Source: Alphaproteobacteria bacterium US3C007
GTDB taxonomy: Bacteria; Pseudomonadota; Alphaproteobacteria; Rhodobacterales; Rhodobacteraceae
NCBI GenBank assembly: GCA_034423775.1
Contig: CP139918.1
Coordinates: forward strand, 1,054,001 to 1,118,000
Reading direction: 5' to 3'
DNA: 64,000 nt
Below the pieces are notes generated by a model. The model had not been told where the DNA came from, ran no database searches, and saw only the letters and a list, made by a program, of their open reading frames with translations. Below, one piece after another: positions 37,503 through 47,679 of the stretch; within the stretch, counting starts at the first letter, position 1, and every line of letters starts with the position of its first letter. The translations under genes and the position numbers were made by a program.

Positions 37503-38423
37503 TTACTTTGCGTTTAACACATTGCGGCATTGGCCGGGCAAATCAGCCAATTGCAACACCCGCTTCGGCTTTGGACGCGCCTTTGGACGCGGCGGGCCCG
37601 GCGGCTTTGGCTTGACCTTGGGGGGATTGAGAATTCGAGCCACCCATTTCTCGGCCTCTTTACAACCATCGCCTTTCGGAGGTGGAGGCTGGTTTACGCA
37701 GCCCTGCAAGCCCGCCGGGCATTTCAGGCGCACGTGAAAATGGGAATGATGGCCCCACCAGGGGCGGATTTTACGCAACCAAGCGCGATCCCCGCTTGCC
37801 TGTTTGCACATTTTAACCTTAGCCCCGGGAAATATAAAAATCCGCGCAACACGCGGGTCTTGCGCGGCATATTTCAAAAGCTGAAAATGCTGACCGGTCC
37901 ATTTGTCATTTATATAGGCGCCTTTCGCTCGGCGCAGCGATGTTGACGAAATTTCTTCTCGTCGCGCGCGACTAAGCGATAAATCATCCGCGCGACGCAA
38001 CCATATATCCACATCCAGACCAATTTGATGGCTGGCATGCCCGCTTAGCATTGGCCCCCCGCGTGGCTGTGATATATCGCCAATATAAAGGCCGTTCCAA
38101 CCGCGCAAATTACTGGCGCGCTGCGACAGTTTTTGAATGTAATTTATCGTCTCAGGGTGACCCCAATTGCGATTTCGAGACAGGCGCATGGCTTGCCAGG
38201 TGGGTCCAGATTCTGTCAATTGATCGGCGCCCGCCAAACAGCCTTTGGCGTAGCTGCCAAACGCAGATGGGGTTTGATCCGATCCGGTTTGCGCGCTTCC
38301 AAATAAGTTTTTTGCGGCTTTCGCCCCGACCTGAAGCACTGATCCGGCTAAAATACCACAAAACAGCAGCAAAAAGAGCGATGCACTATGCCAGAAACGG
38401 ATCACCGATGCCCCCCTAGTCAA
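37503..38423 (-). CDS. mepA: Penicillin-insensitive murein endopeptidase MepA
   Basis: A 306-residue periplasmic zinc endopeptidase that cuts peptide cross-links in peptidoglycan. An N-terminal hydrophobic segment (about 8-30) is a signal peptide or anchor. The LAS-type metal motif is LSGHASHQIGLDVDIW and the second His site is RPWWGHHSHFHVRLKCP. Six or more cysteines suggest disulfides. The C-terminus is an unusual proline/lysine-rich stretch (PPKVKPKPPGPPRPKARPKP) that may contact the wall. Confidence 0.94.
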   Translation of the reverse strand: MTRGASVIRFWHSASLFLLLFCGILAGSVLQVGAKAAKNLFGSAQTGSDQTPSAFGSYAKGCLAGADQLTESGPTWQAMRLSRNRNWGHPETINYIQKLSQRASNLRGWNGLYIGDISQPRGGPMLSGHASHQIGLDVDIWLRRADDLSLSRARREEISSTSLRRAKGAYINDKWTGQHFQLLKYAAQDPRVARIFIFPGAKVKMCKQASGDRAWLRKIRPWWGHHSHFHVRLKCPAGLQGCVNQPPPPKGDGCKEAEKWVARILNPPKVKPKPPGPPRPKARPKPKRVLQLADLPGQCRNVLNAK

Positions 38424-38435
38424 GTTCGCAGCGGG

Positions 38436-39809
38436 TTAGGCTATCTCACCGCTTTCTTGATCGCCATCCTTATTCACCCATCGTAGCAAAATAAGACCAA
38501 TGATGAAAAGAAAAATCAGTGGCGAAACCCCCAGCCGGGGGCTTTCGGTCAACCAAGTAACCACGCCAATCAACGCGGGCGCCAAAAAGGCGGTAGCCCG
38601 CCCCATCAACCCATAAAGCCCAAAGCCTTCGGTGGCGCGTTCGGGGCTTGTGTGGCGTACCATCATCGTGCGGCTGGCCGATTGCAAAACCCCGCCAATG
38701 CCCCCAATCACCACACCGCAGCTCATAAACACCAAATCAGGCAGCGCAGATCCAGCCGCCAGCGGCACCCCAAAAAACATCTCACGGCTCATATTAACCA
38801 CGGTGATACAAACTAAAATCAAAATTAAAATTGCCAGCGTAATAACCGGTTTGGGCCCGTATTTGCGATCGACGAAGCCACCCAGCCAACAAAAAACAGC
38901 CGCGGAAAGGCCTGCAACGATACCAAAAGCACCCAAACTGCTGATGCCCCAATCCAAAACCAAGACCGCGTAAATACCCCCGAAACTGTAGAGCCCGTTC
39001 AATGCATCGCGATAAAACATCGAAGAGAGTAAATAAAGCGAAAAGCTTTTGCGGGTCTTTAAGCTTAAAAGAGAACGCCGCAAGCTGCTTAAACCGGCGC
39101 GAATGCGTATAGGCGATTTTTCACCCGGATCCTCCTTAACCCACAAAAAATAGGGAATGATCAACACCAAAAACCAAAGCGCAACGAAGGGTCCAACGCT
39201 GCGTGTGCCTTCTTTTTGCGCCGCATCCAACCCAAATAAAGGGTCTAATTCCAAGAAAATCGTTTTGCCATTCTCTTGCTCGACGAAAAGCAACAGCATG
39301 ATCATCAACGACACAATTCCCCCGAAATATCCAAAGGCAAACCCATCCCCAGAAATCTTACCAATCTCATCGCGTTTGCCCAAGGAAGGCAATTGCGCAT
39401 TGGTAAAAATATAGGCGAATTCGGCGCCTATGAAGCCGATCCCAAACGCCCCCAACATCCAGAGCATGTTCGAGCCATCAGGCAGCGTCCACCAAAGGCT
39501 ATAAGAGCCCAAGACATAAAGGAGCGCAAAACCAACGATCCAGATGATGCGTCGGCCAGAGGTATCGGCAATCGCCCCTAAAACGGGGGCCCCAAAGCCA
39601 ATGATTAAACCCGTTATAGTCAAACACAGGGACCAGAGGCTTTGCGCTTGTGCATCTGCCTGCGTTCCGGAAACCCCCGCTGACAGGTAATATTCCGCCG
39701 CAACCGAAGCGAAATACGGCCCAAAAATAAAGGTTAGCAGCAACGTATTATAAGGTTGGGTGGCCAAATCGAAAAAATACCAGCCCCAGATCCGTTTGCG
39801 CGCGCTCAT
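38436..39809 (-). CDS. MFS transporter of the UMF1/Atg22-like family
   Basis: A 457-residue inner-membrane carrier with about 11-12 hydrophobic segments. The start RKRIWGWYFFDLATQPYNTLLLTFIFGPYFA and AFGYFGGIVSLMIMLLL are typical of the UMF1 group. The substrate is unknown. It lies 12 bp upstream of mepA on the same strand and might share its message. Confidence 0.85.
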   Translation of the reverse strand: MSARKRIWGWYFFDLATQPYNTLLLTFIFGPYFASVAAEYYLSAGVSGTQADAQAQSLWSLCLTITGLIIGFGAPVLGAIADTSGRRIIWIVGFALLYVLGSYSLWWTLPDGSNMLWMLGAFGIGFIGAEFAYIFTNAQLPSLGKRDEIGKISGDGFAFGYFGGIVSLMIMLLLFVEQENGKTIFLELDPLFGLDAAQKEGTRSVGPFVALWFLVLIIPYFLWVKEDPGEKSPIRIRAGLSSLRRSLLSLKTRKSFSLYLLSSMFYRDALNGLYSFGGIYAVLVLDWGISSLGAFGIVAGLSAAVFCWLGGFVDRKYGPKPVITLAILILILVCITVVNMSREMFFGVPLAAGSALPDLVFMSCGVVIGGIGGVLQSASRTMMVRHTSPERATEGFGLYGLMGRATAFLAPALIGVVTWLTESPRLGVSPLIFLFIIGLILLRWVNKDGDQESGEIA

Positions 39810-39929
39810 AATTCCCCCCCAGGCTTCATCCCCATAAGGCAGGCAAAAGCGATGAACATCAAGCAGACTTTTTAAAAACGCATATGTTCCGCGCCTTTAA
39901 AGGCAAATCGTTCCATTAAGCGCAACGTC

Positions 39930-41222
39930 CTAAACCAACACCTCAATCGGATTCTGGGCGCCCACGCCAAACACACGTTTGTAGCGCTTAATCTCGCTTT
40001 GAGGGCCCATCGCTTTGCGTGGATTGTCTGATAATTTGACCGTCGGCTTGCCGTCGGCTGAAACAGCTTTGCACACCAAAGAAAATGAATCCAACCCTTC
40101 AGAAGGCACCAAACCTCTGAAGTCATTTGTAAAATGAGTGCCCCATCCAAAGGACACTTTCACCCGGCCGCTAAACTGGTGATGCAGTTTCTGGATCATC
40201 CCAGTATCCAGCCCATCCGAAAAAATAACCAGCTTTTGTCTGGGGTCTTCGCCGCGCTCTTGCCACCATTTGATCGCAATTTCTGCACCACTTGCCGGAT
40301 CACCACTATCGATACGTATGCCCGTCCACCCCGCCAAATAATCCGGCGCATTGCGCAAAAAACCTTCTGTGCCATAGGTATCGGGCAAAATAATTCTTAA
40401 ATTCCCATCATGCTCATCCTGCCAATCCGACAGAACCTGATAGGGGGCCTGCGCCAAATCTGCATCGCTATGCGCCAAGGCCGAATAGACCATCGGCAAT
40501 TCATGCGCATTGGTGCCGATCGCCTCAATATCACGGCGCATGGCGATCAAACAGTTTGAGGTGCCGACGAATTTCTCACCCAAACCTTCCTGCATGGCTT
40601 GCACGCACCAATCCTGCCATAAAAAAGAATGCCGGCGGCGGGTGCCAAAATCTGCAATCCGTAAGGTCTCAATTTCGCGTAAAGTTTCGATTTTTTCCCA
40701 TAATTTTGTTTTGGCGCGCGCGTATAGCACTTCCAACTCGAACCGACCCATTTTTTTCAACATAGCGCGGCCACGCAATTCCATCAGCGTCGCCAAAGCG
40801 GGTATTTCCCACAGCATAACTTCTGGCCAGCTGCCTTCAAATGTCAGCTCATATTGGCCGTCGCGTTTTTCCAAATGATAAGGGGGCAAGCGCAGCCCCT
40901 CGAACCACTCCATAAAATCTGGTCGAAACATATAGCGTTTGCCATAAAACGTATTGCCGCGCAGCCAAGTGCTTTCACCGCGCGTTAGGCGGAGCCCACG
41001 AATATGATCCAACTGCTCGCGCAATTCACCTTCATCGATCAAATCAGCAAGGCGCACCTGCGATGAGCGGTTGATCAAGCTGAACACCACCGTGGTTTGG
41101 GGTTTGTTGCGCAGCACGGATTGGCACATCAGAAGTTTATAAAAATCCGTATCGATCAATGAGCGTACGATCGGGTCGATTTTCCATTTGTGATTCCAGA
41201 CGCGGGTGGCGATATCAACCAT
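39930..41222 (-). CDS. pncB: Nicotinate phosphoribosyltransferase
   Basis: A 430-residue enzyme joining nicotinate and PRPP to give nicotinate mononucleotide in NAD salvage. DTDFYKLLMCQSVL at the N-terminus, EFGTRR-like ADFGTRRRHSFLWQ, the FVGTSNCLIAMRRDI block and RIDSGDPASGAEIAIKW mark the family. Start ATG 41222 has GGAGG six bases upstream; an earlier in-frame codon at 41249 lies inside pncA. It overlaps the end of pncA, so deamidase and transferase steps are coupled. Confidence 0.96.
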   Translation of the reverse strand: MVDIATRVWNHKWKIDPIVRSLIDTDFYKLLMCQSVLRNKPQTTVVFSLINRSSQVRLADLIDEGELREQLDHIRGLRLTRGESTWLRGNTFYGKRYMFRPDFMEWFEGLRLPPYHLEKRDGQYELTFEGSWPEVMLWEIPALATLMELRGRAMLKKMGRFELEVLYARAKTKLWEKIETLREIETLRIADFGTRRRHSFLWQDWCVQAMQEGLGEKFVGTSNCLIAMRRDIEAIGTNAHELPMVYSALAHSDADLAQAPYQVLSDWQDEHDGNLRIILPDTYGTEGFLRNAPDYLAGWTGIRIDSGDPASGAEIAIKWWQERGEDPRQKLVIFSDGLDTGMIQKLHHQFSGRVKVSFGWGTHFTNDFRGLVPSEGLDSFSLVCKAVSADGKPTVKLSDNPRKAMGPQSEIKRYKRVFGVGAQNPIEVLV

Positions 41223-41823
41223 AATCAGCCTCCAATCGCACACCGGCATCGCGCATATCGCGTTGCGCTGCCGCCAATGAGCCGTTCACATCAATCCCGC
41301 GGCAGGCCCCCAATAAGACCCGCACGGAATATCCCAGTTTCGCGGCATCAACGGCCGAATAATTCACACAAAAATCGGTTGCCAGCCCAACCATGTCCAA
41401 AGCGCTAACGCCGCAATTTTGCAAATAACCATGCAAGCCAGTGGCGGTTACATGATCGTTTTCAAAAAACGCTGAATAGCTATCAATCAAAGGATTGCTT
41501 CCTTTGCGTAGAATAAGCGCCGCCGCATCCTGATTCATATCCGCGTGAAGCTGCGCGCCAAAGGTGCCTTGCATACAATGATCCGGCCACAGCACTTGCG
41601 GGCCATATGGCATCTCAACCATATCCAGAGGCGCCTTACTGTTATGGCTGCTGGCAAAGCTGGAATGCCCCTTTGGGTGCCAGTCTTGCGTTAAAATCAC
41701 CCGATCATATCCAACCATTAAGCCATTGATTGCAGGAATAATCTGATCACCTTCCGACACGGCCAAGGCGCCGCCGGGGCAAAAATCATTCTGGACATCA
41801 ATCACCAAAAGCGTTTTTGACAT
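41215..41823 (-). CDS. pncA: Nicotinamidase
   Basis: A 202-residue isochorismatase-fold hydrolase converting nicotinamide to nicotinate. Catalytic Asp is in LLVIDVQNDFCPGGAL, metal ligands in LTQDWHPKGHSSF, the Lys in LILRKGSNPLIDSYSAF and the nucleophilic Cys in MVGLATDFCVNYSAVDA. It is directly followed by pncB, giving a compact NAD-salvage operon. Confidence 0.96.
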   Translation of the reverse strand: MSKTLLVIDVQNDFCPGGALAVSEGDQIIPAINGLMVGYDRVILTQDWHPKGHSSFASSHNSKAPLDMVEMPYGPQVLWPDHCMQGTFGAQLHADMNQDAAALILRKGSNPLIDSYSAFFENDHVTATGLHGYLQNCGVSALDMVGLATDFCVNYSAVDAAKLGYSVRVLLGACRGIDVNGSLAAAQRDMRDAGVRLEADYG

Positions 41824-41941
41824 GCTTTAGGCCCTTTCGTCGCGCCACATTACGGCACCACGAGTATAACAGCAGCGAAAGGTTTTCCACCCAACATCGG
41901 CAAGTTTTGCACCCTAAAGCCTTAATAAAGCAAGTTTGGCG

Positions 41942-42895
41942 TTAAGATCGGCGTTTGAGCAACAGGCTGATCCTTGGCGTGATGCCAATATCCATCCGGC
42001 TACGCGTGCTTAAAACTGGCTTTTGCGAGCTGTCTTTTCGGCGCCGCTCGCGCAGCAAAAGATATAGACCACTCAACACGATCACGGCTGAACCAAGCAT
42101 CGTCATCCGGTCGGGAAATTCTTGAAACAAAACAATTCCATAGAGCGCCGCCCAAAGCATTTGTGAATAATGCATCGGGGCCACCACCGCGGCCTCTCCA
42201 CTGCGATAGGCTTTAATAATACAGAGCATCGCCAAGAAACCCAGCACCGCCATACAGCCCAACAAGCCAATATCTTCCAAAGCAATTGGCGTATAGGAAT
42301 AGGCCGCCAATGGACCCAGAACAATCAAATTGGCAAACATCGGATAAAGCATCAAAACAATCGTGCGTTCCTCATTGCCGATTTTACGCACGATCAAAGA
42401 TGAAAGCGCACCGCATAAGGCGGCGGTTAAGGCTGCAACATGGCCAAGAGTCAGCGCGGTGCTTGCCGGACGCAACACGATCAACACCCCAACAAACCCC
42501 AAGATAACGGCTGCCCAGCGATGGGCACCAACTTGCTCTCCCAAAATCGGAATCGCCAAAACGGTGATCAGCAAGGGCATACAAAACATCAATGCATAGG
42601 TTTGCGCCAGTGGCAAAACAGAAAAAGCATAAAACGCCGCCACCGCCGTAATCACCGTTGAACAAGTGCGCAGGAACACCCAGACCGGATGATGCGGCAT
42701 GAGATTATCTTCATTGCGATCAGGCAGATGAAACAAAACCACAAGCGGAAAACTGAACAAAACCGAAAAGAAAATAATCTGGAACACCGAATAAGTGTCA
42801 CCCAGCATCTTCACGATCACGTCATGGCCTGAGAAAAGCGCAAAGCCAAGCAAGGCGAAAAGCGCCCCGGTGCGATTGGCGGATGTCTCTGACAT
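41942..42895 (-). CDS. EamA-domain (DMT superfamily) transporter
   Basis: A 317-residue protein with ten hydrophobic segments made of two EamA repeats (first about 10-140, second about 150-285), typical of drug/metabolite carriers. The motif LPLAQTYALMFCMPLLITVLA lies in the first repeat and YSQMLWAALYGIVLFQEFP in the second. The substrate is unknown. ATG 42895 (MSETSANRTG) is chosen over 42970, whose extra 25 residues are polar and lack a ribosome-binding site. Confidence 0.87.
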   Translation of the reverse strand: MSETSANRTGALFALLGFALFSGHDVIVKMLGDTYSVFQIIFFSVLFSFPLVVLFHLPDRNEDNLMPHHPVWVFLRTCSTVITAVAAFYAFSVLPLAQTYALMFCMPLLITVLAIPILGEQVGAHRWAAVILGFVGVLIVLRPASTALTLGHVAALTAALCGALSSLIVRKIGNEERTIVLMLYPMFANLIVLGPLAAYSYTPIALEDIGLLGCMAVLGFLAMLCIIKAYRSGEAAVVAPMHYSQMLWAALYGIVLFQEFPDRMTMLGSAVIVLSGLYLLLRERRRKDSSQKPVLSTRSRMDIGITPRISLLLKRRS

Positions 42896-42976
42896 GGCGC
42901 TCTCATTTCTGATGGGCGATTGGGTAAAACTCAGGTGCCGGAAACAGGCAAGGCGCATCCGCCTTGCCAAGGTGCT

Positions 42977-44089
42977 TTACAGGCTAGAGTCCAACGCTGC
43001 GATAATCGCATCACCCATTTCTGCGGTGGTGATCGGCGTGCCATCTTCGGGGCCCATCAGGTCTGGTGTGCGCGCGCCTTGCGCCAAAACGGTTTCAATC
43101 GCTTGTTCCAACCGCGTCGCCTCCCCGCCCTGATCAAAGCTATAGCGCAACGCCATCGCAAAGCTTAGAATGCAAGCGATCGGATTGGCTTTGCCTTGAC
43201 CGGCAATATCCGGCGCTGAGCCATGAACCGGCTCGTACAACGCTTTTGGACGTCCATTCGCCATCGGCAGGCCAAGGCTGGCCGAGGGCAACATACCCAA
43301 ACTGCCGGTCAACATCGCCGCGGCATCCGACAGCAGATCCCCAAACAAGTTATCCGTGACAATCACGTCAAATTGTTTGGGCCAGCGGCACAGCTGCATA
43401 GCGCCGGCATCGGCATACATATGGCTAAGCTCTACATCCGGATAATCCTCATCATGTACTTTCTGAACCACTTCGCGCCATAATACGCCCGATTCCATGA
43501 CATTGGCTTTTTCCATCGAACAGACTTTATTGCCGCGTTTTCGGGCCAGTTCAAACGCACTGCGCGCTACCCGGTCAATCTCGCTTTCGGTATAGCGCTG
43601 CGTGTTGATGCCCACGCGCTCATTGCCTTCTTCAAAAATACCGCGCGGCTCGCCAAAATAAATCCCCGAGGTCAGCTCGCGAATGATCATAATATCAAGG
43701 CCTGCTACCACATCTTTTTTCAAAGATGAAAAATCGGCCAAAGCATCAAAACATTGCGCGGGTCGCAAATTGGCAAAAAGATCCATCTCTTTGCGCAAGC
43801 GCAACAAACCACGCTCGGGTTTCACGCTGAAATCCAGATCGTCATATTTTGGGCCACCAACAGCCCCCAGCAAAACCGCATCGACCTCTTGGGCTTTGGC
43901 CATCGTGTCATCATGCAGCGGCGTGCCATGCATATCATAGGCGCAGCCGCCCACCAAATCTTCAAACACGTCAAAAGGCAGAGCGCGCTTGGCCCCATAC
44001 CAATCGATCACTTTGCGCACTTCGGTCATCACTTCTGGGCCAATACCATCGCCGGCCAAAATAAGAAGGGAGGGGTTTGTCATTTTCAA
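42977..44089 (-). CDS. leuB: 3-isopropylmalate dehydrogenase
   Basis: A 370-residue NAD-dependent enzyme of leucine synthesis. Signatures are [13 protein letters not shown], the substrate-binding [21 protein letters not shown] region and [26 protein letters not shown]. The catalytic [18 protein letters not shown] is intact. It is downstream of leuC-leuD with a gap of 102 bp. Confidence 0.97.
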   Translation of the reverse strand: MKMTNPSLLILAGDGIGPEVMTEVRKVIDWYGAKRALPFDVFEDLVGGCAYDMHGTPLHDDTMAKAQEVDAVLLGAVGGPKYDDLDFSVKPERGLLRLRKEMDLFANLRPAQCFDALADFSSLKKDVVAGLDIMIIRELTSGIYFGEPRGIFEEGNERVGINTQRYTESEIDRVARSAFELARKRGNKVCSMEKANVMESGVLWREVVQKVHDEDYPDVELSHMYADAGAMQLCRWPKQFDVIVTDNLFGDLLSDAAAMLTGSLGMLPSASLGLPMANGRPKALYEPVHGSAPDIAGQGKANPIACILSFAMALRYSFDQGGEATRLEQAIETVLAQGARTPDLMGPEDGTPITTAEMGDAIIAALDSSL

Positions 44090-44191
44090 AGACTCCTTCG
44101 GAATATGTCATTTTGCAAAAACGGGCGCGTTGGAAAGAGGAGCACCCCCAGCTGCCACGCCCATTTGGTTTATGAGGTCAAAGCCGCCCGC

Positions 44192-44797
44192 TTACACCCA
44201 AGGGTGGCTTACTTGTAATTTGCTTTCATAGGCATCGATGGACGCAGCTTTTTCCATCGTCAGGCCGATATCGTCCAAACCGTTCAGCAGGCAATGCTTT
44301 TTGAACGCATCCACCTCGAAGGAAAAGGTTTCCCCATCCGAGGTTGTGACGGTCTGCGCTTCAAGATCAACCTCGATGCGCGCGTTTGAGCCTTTTTCAG
44401 CGTCTTTCATCAACACATCCACCTGCGCTTTTGGCAGCACAATCGGCAAAATACCATTTTTGAAGCAATTGTTGAAAAAGATATCGGCATAGCTTGTAGA
44501 AATCACGCAGCGGATCCCGAAATCTTTAATCGCCCATGGGGCATGTTCGCGGCTAGAGCCGCAGCCAAAATTATCGCCCGCCACCAATATCTCCGTTTCA
44601 CGATATTGCGGCTTGTTCAGCACAAAATCGGGGTTTTCGCTGCCATCATCCTGATAGCGCATTTCATCAAACAGGTTCACACCCAATCCCGAGCGCTTGA
44701 TGGTTTTCAAAAAGACTTTCGGGATGATCATATCCGTATCGATATTGATCAAAGGCATGGGCGCGGCAATCCCACTGAGTTTTTCAAACTTATCCAT
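44192..44797 (-). CDS. leuD: 3-isopropylmalate dehydratase, small subunit
   Basis: A 201-residue swivelling-domain subunit that pairs with LeuC to isomerise 2- to 3-isopropylmalate. [18 protein letters not shown] and [21 protein letters not shown] are hallmark motifs, followed by [17 protein letters not shown]. Its ATG shares the A of the leuC stop region, so the two subunits are made together. Confidence 0.97.
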   Translation of the reverse strand: MDKFEKLSGIAAPMPLINIDTDMIIPKVFLKTIKRSGLGVNLFDEMRYQDDGSENPDFVLNKPQYRETEILVAGDNFGCGSSREHAPWAIKDFGIRCVISTSYADIFFNNCFKNGILPIVLPKAQVDVLMKDAEKGSNARIEVDLEAQTVTTSDGETFSFEVDAFKKHCLLNGLDDIGLTMEKAASIDAYESKLQVSHPWV

Positions 44798-46203
44798 TAC
44801 ATAATCTCCCGTACATCTGTGAGCTTGCCCGTGATCGCCGCCGCAGCCGCCATCCCCGGAGACATCAAATGCGTGCGTCCACCGCGGCCCTGGCGGCCCT
44901 CAAAGTTGCGATTTGACGTGGCCGCGCAGCGCTCGCCCGGCGCCAGCTGGTCTGGATTCATCGCCAAACACATCGAACATCCGGCAAGCCGCCATTCAAA
45001 ACCAGCCTCTTTAAAGATATCGGCCAAACCTTCTTCTTCGGCTTGCGCGCGCACCAAACCTGACCCGGGAACCACCATAGCACGCATACCGTCTTTGATT
45101 TTCTTCCCCTTTAGAATTTCGGCCGCCGCGCGCAAATCTTCAATCCGCCCATTCGTGCATGACCCGATAAACACGGTATCGATGGCGATATCGGTAAGAG
45201 GTGTGCCTGACGTCAACCCCATATAATCAAGCGAGCGGGCCGCAGCGTCAACTTTGCCGCCCTCAAAATCACTCGAGGCGGGCACGGATGCCGTGATCGG
45301 CAAAACGTCTTCGGGTGAAGTGCCCCAGGTAACGACGGGGGCGATATCTTCGCCTTTCAACGTCACGACTTTGTCAAAATGCGCGCCCTCATCCGAAAAT
45401 AGTGATTTCCAATAGGCCAGTGCGGTTTCCCAACTGGCCCCTTTGGGCGCATGCGGGCGGCCCTGACAATACGCAAAGGTTTTTTCATCCGGCGCGATCA
45501 AACCAGCGCGGGCACCACCTTCAATCGCCATATTGCACACGGTCATCCGGCCTTCCATCGACAAATCGCGAATAGCCTCACCGCAATATTCGATCACATA
45601 GCCTGTTCCACCAGCGGTTCCGGTCGCGCCGATAACCGAGAGGGTAATGTCTTTCGCCGTCACGCCAGGGCGCAATTTCCCGGTGATTTCTACTTTCATA
45701 TTTTTTGATTTCTTCTGGATGAGCGTCTGCGTGGCCAGAACATGCTCAACCTCAGAGGTGCCAATGCCATGCGCCAAAGCACCAAAAGCGCCATGGGTCG
45801 CGGTATGACTATCGCCGCACACAACGGTCATTCCGGGCAAAGTCCAGCCTTGCTCGGGCCCAACAATATGCACGATACCTTGGCGGACATCCGAAACAGG
45901 ATAATAGTGAATGCCAAAATCAGCCGCGTTTTTATCCAGCGCTTCCACTTGAATGCGGCTTTCAGGGTTGTCGATGCCTTTGGCACGATCCAGCGTGGTG
46001 GGCACATTATGATCCGGCACGGCAATGGTTTTTTCAGGCGCGCGCACTTTGCGCCCGCTCATCCGAAGGCCTTCAAAAGCTTGCGGGCTGGTCACCTCAT
46101 GCACAAGATGACGGTCAATATACAGCAAACAAGTGCCATCCTCGGCCTCATGCGCCACATGCGCATCCCAGATTTTATCGTAAAGTGTTTTCGGGGCGGT
46201 CAT
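44797..46203 (-). CDS. leuC: 3-isopropylmalate dehydratase, large subunit
   Basis: A 468-residue aconitase-family subunit with a 4Fe-4S cluster. Cysteines for the cluster are in [20 protein letters not shown] and in [15 protein letters not shown]. The start [36 protein letters not shown] pattern is typical. It heads the leuC-leuD-leuB unit; the non-coding region before it probably holds the promoter. Confidence 0.97.
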   Translation of the reverse strand: MTAPKTLYDKIWDAHVAHEAEDGTCLLYIDRHLVHEVTSPQAFEGLRMSGRKVRAPEKTIAVPDHNVPTTLDRAKGIDNPESRIQVEALDKNAADFGIHYYPVSDVRQGIVHIVGPEQGWTLPGMTVVCGDSHTATHGAFGALAHGIGTSEVEHVLATQTLIQKKSKNMKVEITGKLRPGVTAKDITLSVIGATGTAGGTGYVIEYCGEAIRDLSMEGRMTVCNMAIEGGARAGLIAPDEKTFAYCQGRPHAPKGASWETALAYWKSLFSDEGAHFDKVVTLKGEDIAPVVTWGTSPEDVLPITASVPASSDFEGGKVDAAARSLDYMGLTSGTPLTDIAIDTVFIGSCTNGRIEDLRAAAEILKGKKIKDGMRAMVVPGSGLVRAQAEEEGLADIFKEAGFEWRLAGCSMCLAMNPDQLAPGERCAATSNRNFEGRQGRGGRTHLMSPGMAAAAAITGKLTDVREIM

Positions 46204-46641
46204 TTTTAATCCTCTCCCGTAGGGTATGAAAAGATAGGGCGAACGTTTTTTGACGGGCCTAGGAAGGCACGCGGACAGATTTCATCGCCCCAAAGAACCG
46301 CCAAGGCAGACGGGCGCGATCATCCATGTCAAAAATACGAGTCATTGTCATAAACCGTTCATACGCCCAAATTTATGGCGCTTCAAGCCACCGGGGGACG
46401 CCAAAACCGTAATGTCAAAACCAGCGCCCTAAGATCCAAACCAGTGCCAGTGCGCCGCGTTTAAAAAGCGCGTCAAACGCGGCCAAGCCAGCAGCCGCCT
46501 GCGCAAAGCGATGATATGCTCTGCGGCTTGCCTGTTGCCAGAAAACCTCAATCCGGGCGTGCACAAAGGTTTGATTGAGATTTCATATCAGCCATGTTAC
46601 ACTTTAAATATGCTCAGCGCCGGAGCTTTCGGCGTAATAAC
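46204..46641. other. Divergent non-coding region between leuC and rsfS
   Basis: About 440 bases with no convincing gene in either direction, no tRNA and no clear terminator. It contains TTGACA on the minus strand at several places (near 46250, 46330 and 46415) that could serve leuC, though I could not pair any with a good -10 box. It must hold divergent promoters for leuC and rsfS. Confidence 0.5.
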
Positions 46642-47067
46642 ATGGAGGACACAGTCCTGACACTATCAGTTGATGCAGCAGGCGCTGCAGCTCAGCCCTC
46701 TTATTTAGAAGGGCATAAACCGGTCTCAAGTGAAACACTTCTTACCCGAATCCTTGACTCCCTCGCCGAAGACAAAGCCGAAGATATTGTAGATATAGAC
46801 CTGCGCGGCAAAACCGCGATCGGGGATTATATGGTGATTGCCTCGGGGCGCTCTACGCGGCAAGTCGCGGCGCTGGCAGAAAAATTGACCGACCGGTTGA
46901 AGCAAGAGTTTGGACGCCTGTCCAAAATCGAAGGCAAAAACACCGGTGATTGGATTCTCGTTGATACGGGGGATATTATTGTACATCTCTTCCGCCCGGA
47001 AGTGCGCGAATTTTATCAGTTGGAAAAAATGTGGGTGCCGCTTGGACAGCAGGCCAAGAACGCCTGA
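46642..47067 (+). CDS. rsfS: Ribosomal silencing factor RsfS
   Basis: A 141-residue protein that binds L14 and blocks subunit joining when nutrients are low. The core AEDIVDIDLRGKTAIGDYMVIASGRSTRQVAALAEKL and GDWILVDTGDIIVHLFRPEVREFYQLEKMW are unmistakable. The N-terminal 30 residues are unlike the usual short start; ATG 46642 lacks a good upstream Shine-Dalgarno, so the exact start is uncertain. rlmH follows 12 bp later, a conserved pairing. Confidence 0.93.
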   Translation: MEDTVLTLSVDAAGAAAQPSYLEGHKPVSSETLLTRILDSLAEDKAEDIVDIDLRGKTAIGDYMVIASGRSTRQVAALAEKLTDRLKQEFGRLSKIEGKNTGDWILVDTGDIIVHLFRPEVREFYQLEKMWVPLGQQAKNA

Positions 47068-47079
47068 TATAGCCCGAAA

Positions 47080-47550
47080 ATGCGTCTTACCATTTGTGCC
47101 GTTGGCCGGTTAAAGTCCGGCCCCGAACATCTTTTGATCACCGATTACGCAACCCGGTTCAATCGCATGGGCAGGTCTTTGGGATTGGGCCCTTTGAAAA
47201 TTCAAGAAGTGGAAGATAAGAAAAATATTGGCATGTCAGCAGAAGCCGAACTGCTGCGCAAATCCATCCCCAATTCGGCCCGTATCTGCGCGCTTGATGA
47301 GCGCGGCCCGGTGATGAGCTCGCCAGAATTTACGCGCTATATGGCCGCGTTGCGCGATCAGGGGATCAGCGATTTAGCCTTCGTAATCGGTGGCGCCGAT
47401 GGAATTGACCCAAGCTTGCGCGACGCGGCCCATGCGCAATTGTCTTTTGGTAAAATGGTCTGGCCACATCTCTTAGTGCGGGCGATGCTATGTGAACAAA
47501 TTTACCGCGCCGCAGCCATTCTTGCTGGCACCCCCTATCACCGAATATAA
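47080..47550 (+). CDS. rlmH: 23S rRNA pseudouridine-1915 N3-methyltransferase
   Basis: A 156-residue SPOUT methyltransferase that modifies the 70S ribosome at helix 69. Its start RLTICAVGRLKSGPEHLLITDY, the central LDERGPVMSSPEFTRYM and the knot FVIGGADGIDPSLRDAAHAQLSFG and PHLLVRAMLCEQIYRA match RlmH. It is the standard neighbour of rsfS. Confidence 0.97.
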   Translation: MRLTICAVGRLKSGPEHLLITDYATRFNRMGRSLGLGPLKIQEVEDKKNIGMSAEAELLRKSIPNSARICALDERGPVMSSPEFTRYMAALRDQGISDLAFVIGGADGIDPSLRDAAHAQLSFGKMVWPHLLVRAMLCEQIYRAAAILAGTPYHRI

Positions 47551-47679
47551 AGCGTCAACCCTGTAAGGCCGCGCCCAGTTATCAACAACGATCGGCAAGC
47601 CTAAAAGCCAGATTGCGCCCCCACCAAGGCTTGCACCCCAATGCAGCGCAGCCTAAATCGGGTAAAAAAGGAAATCAGC

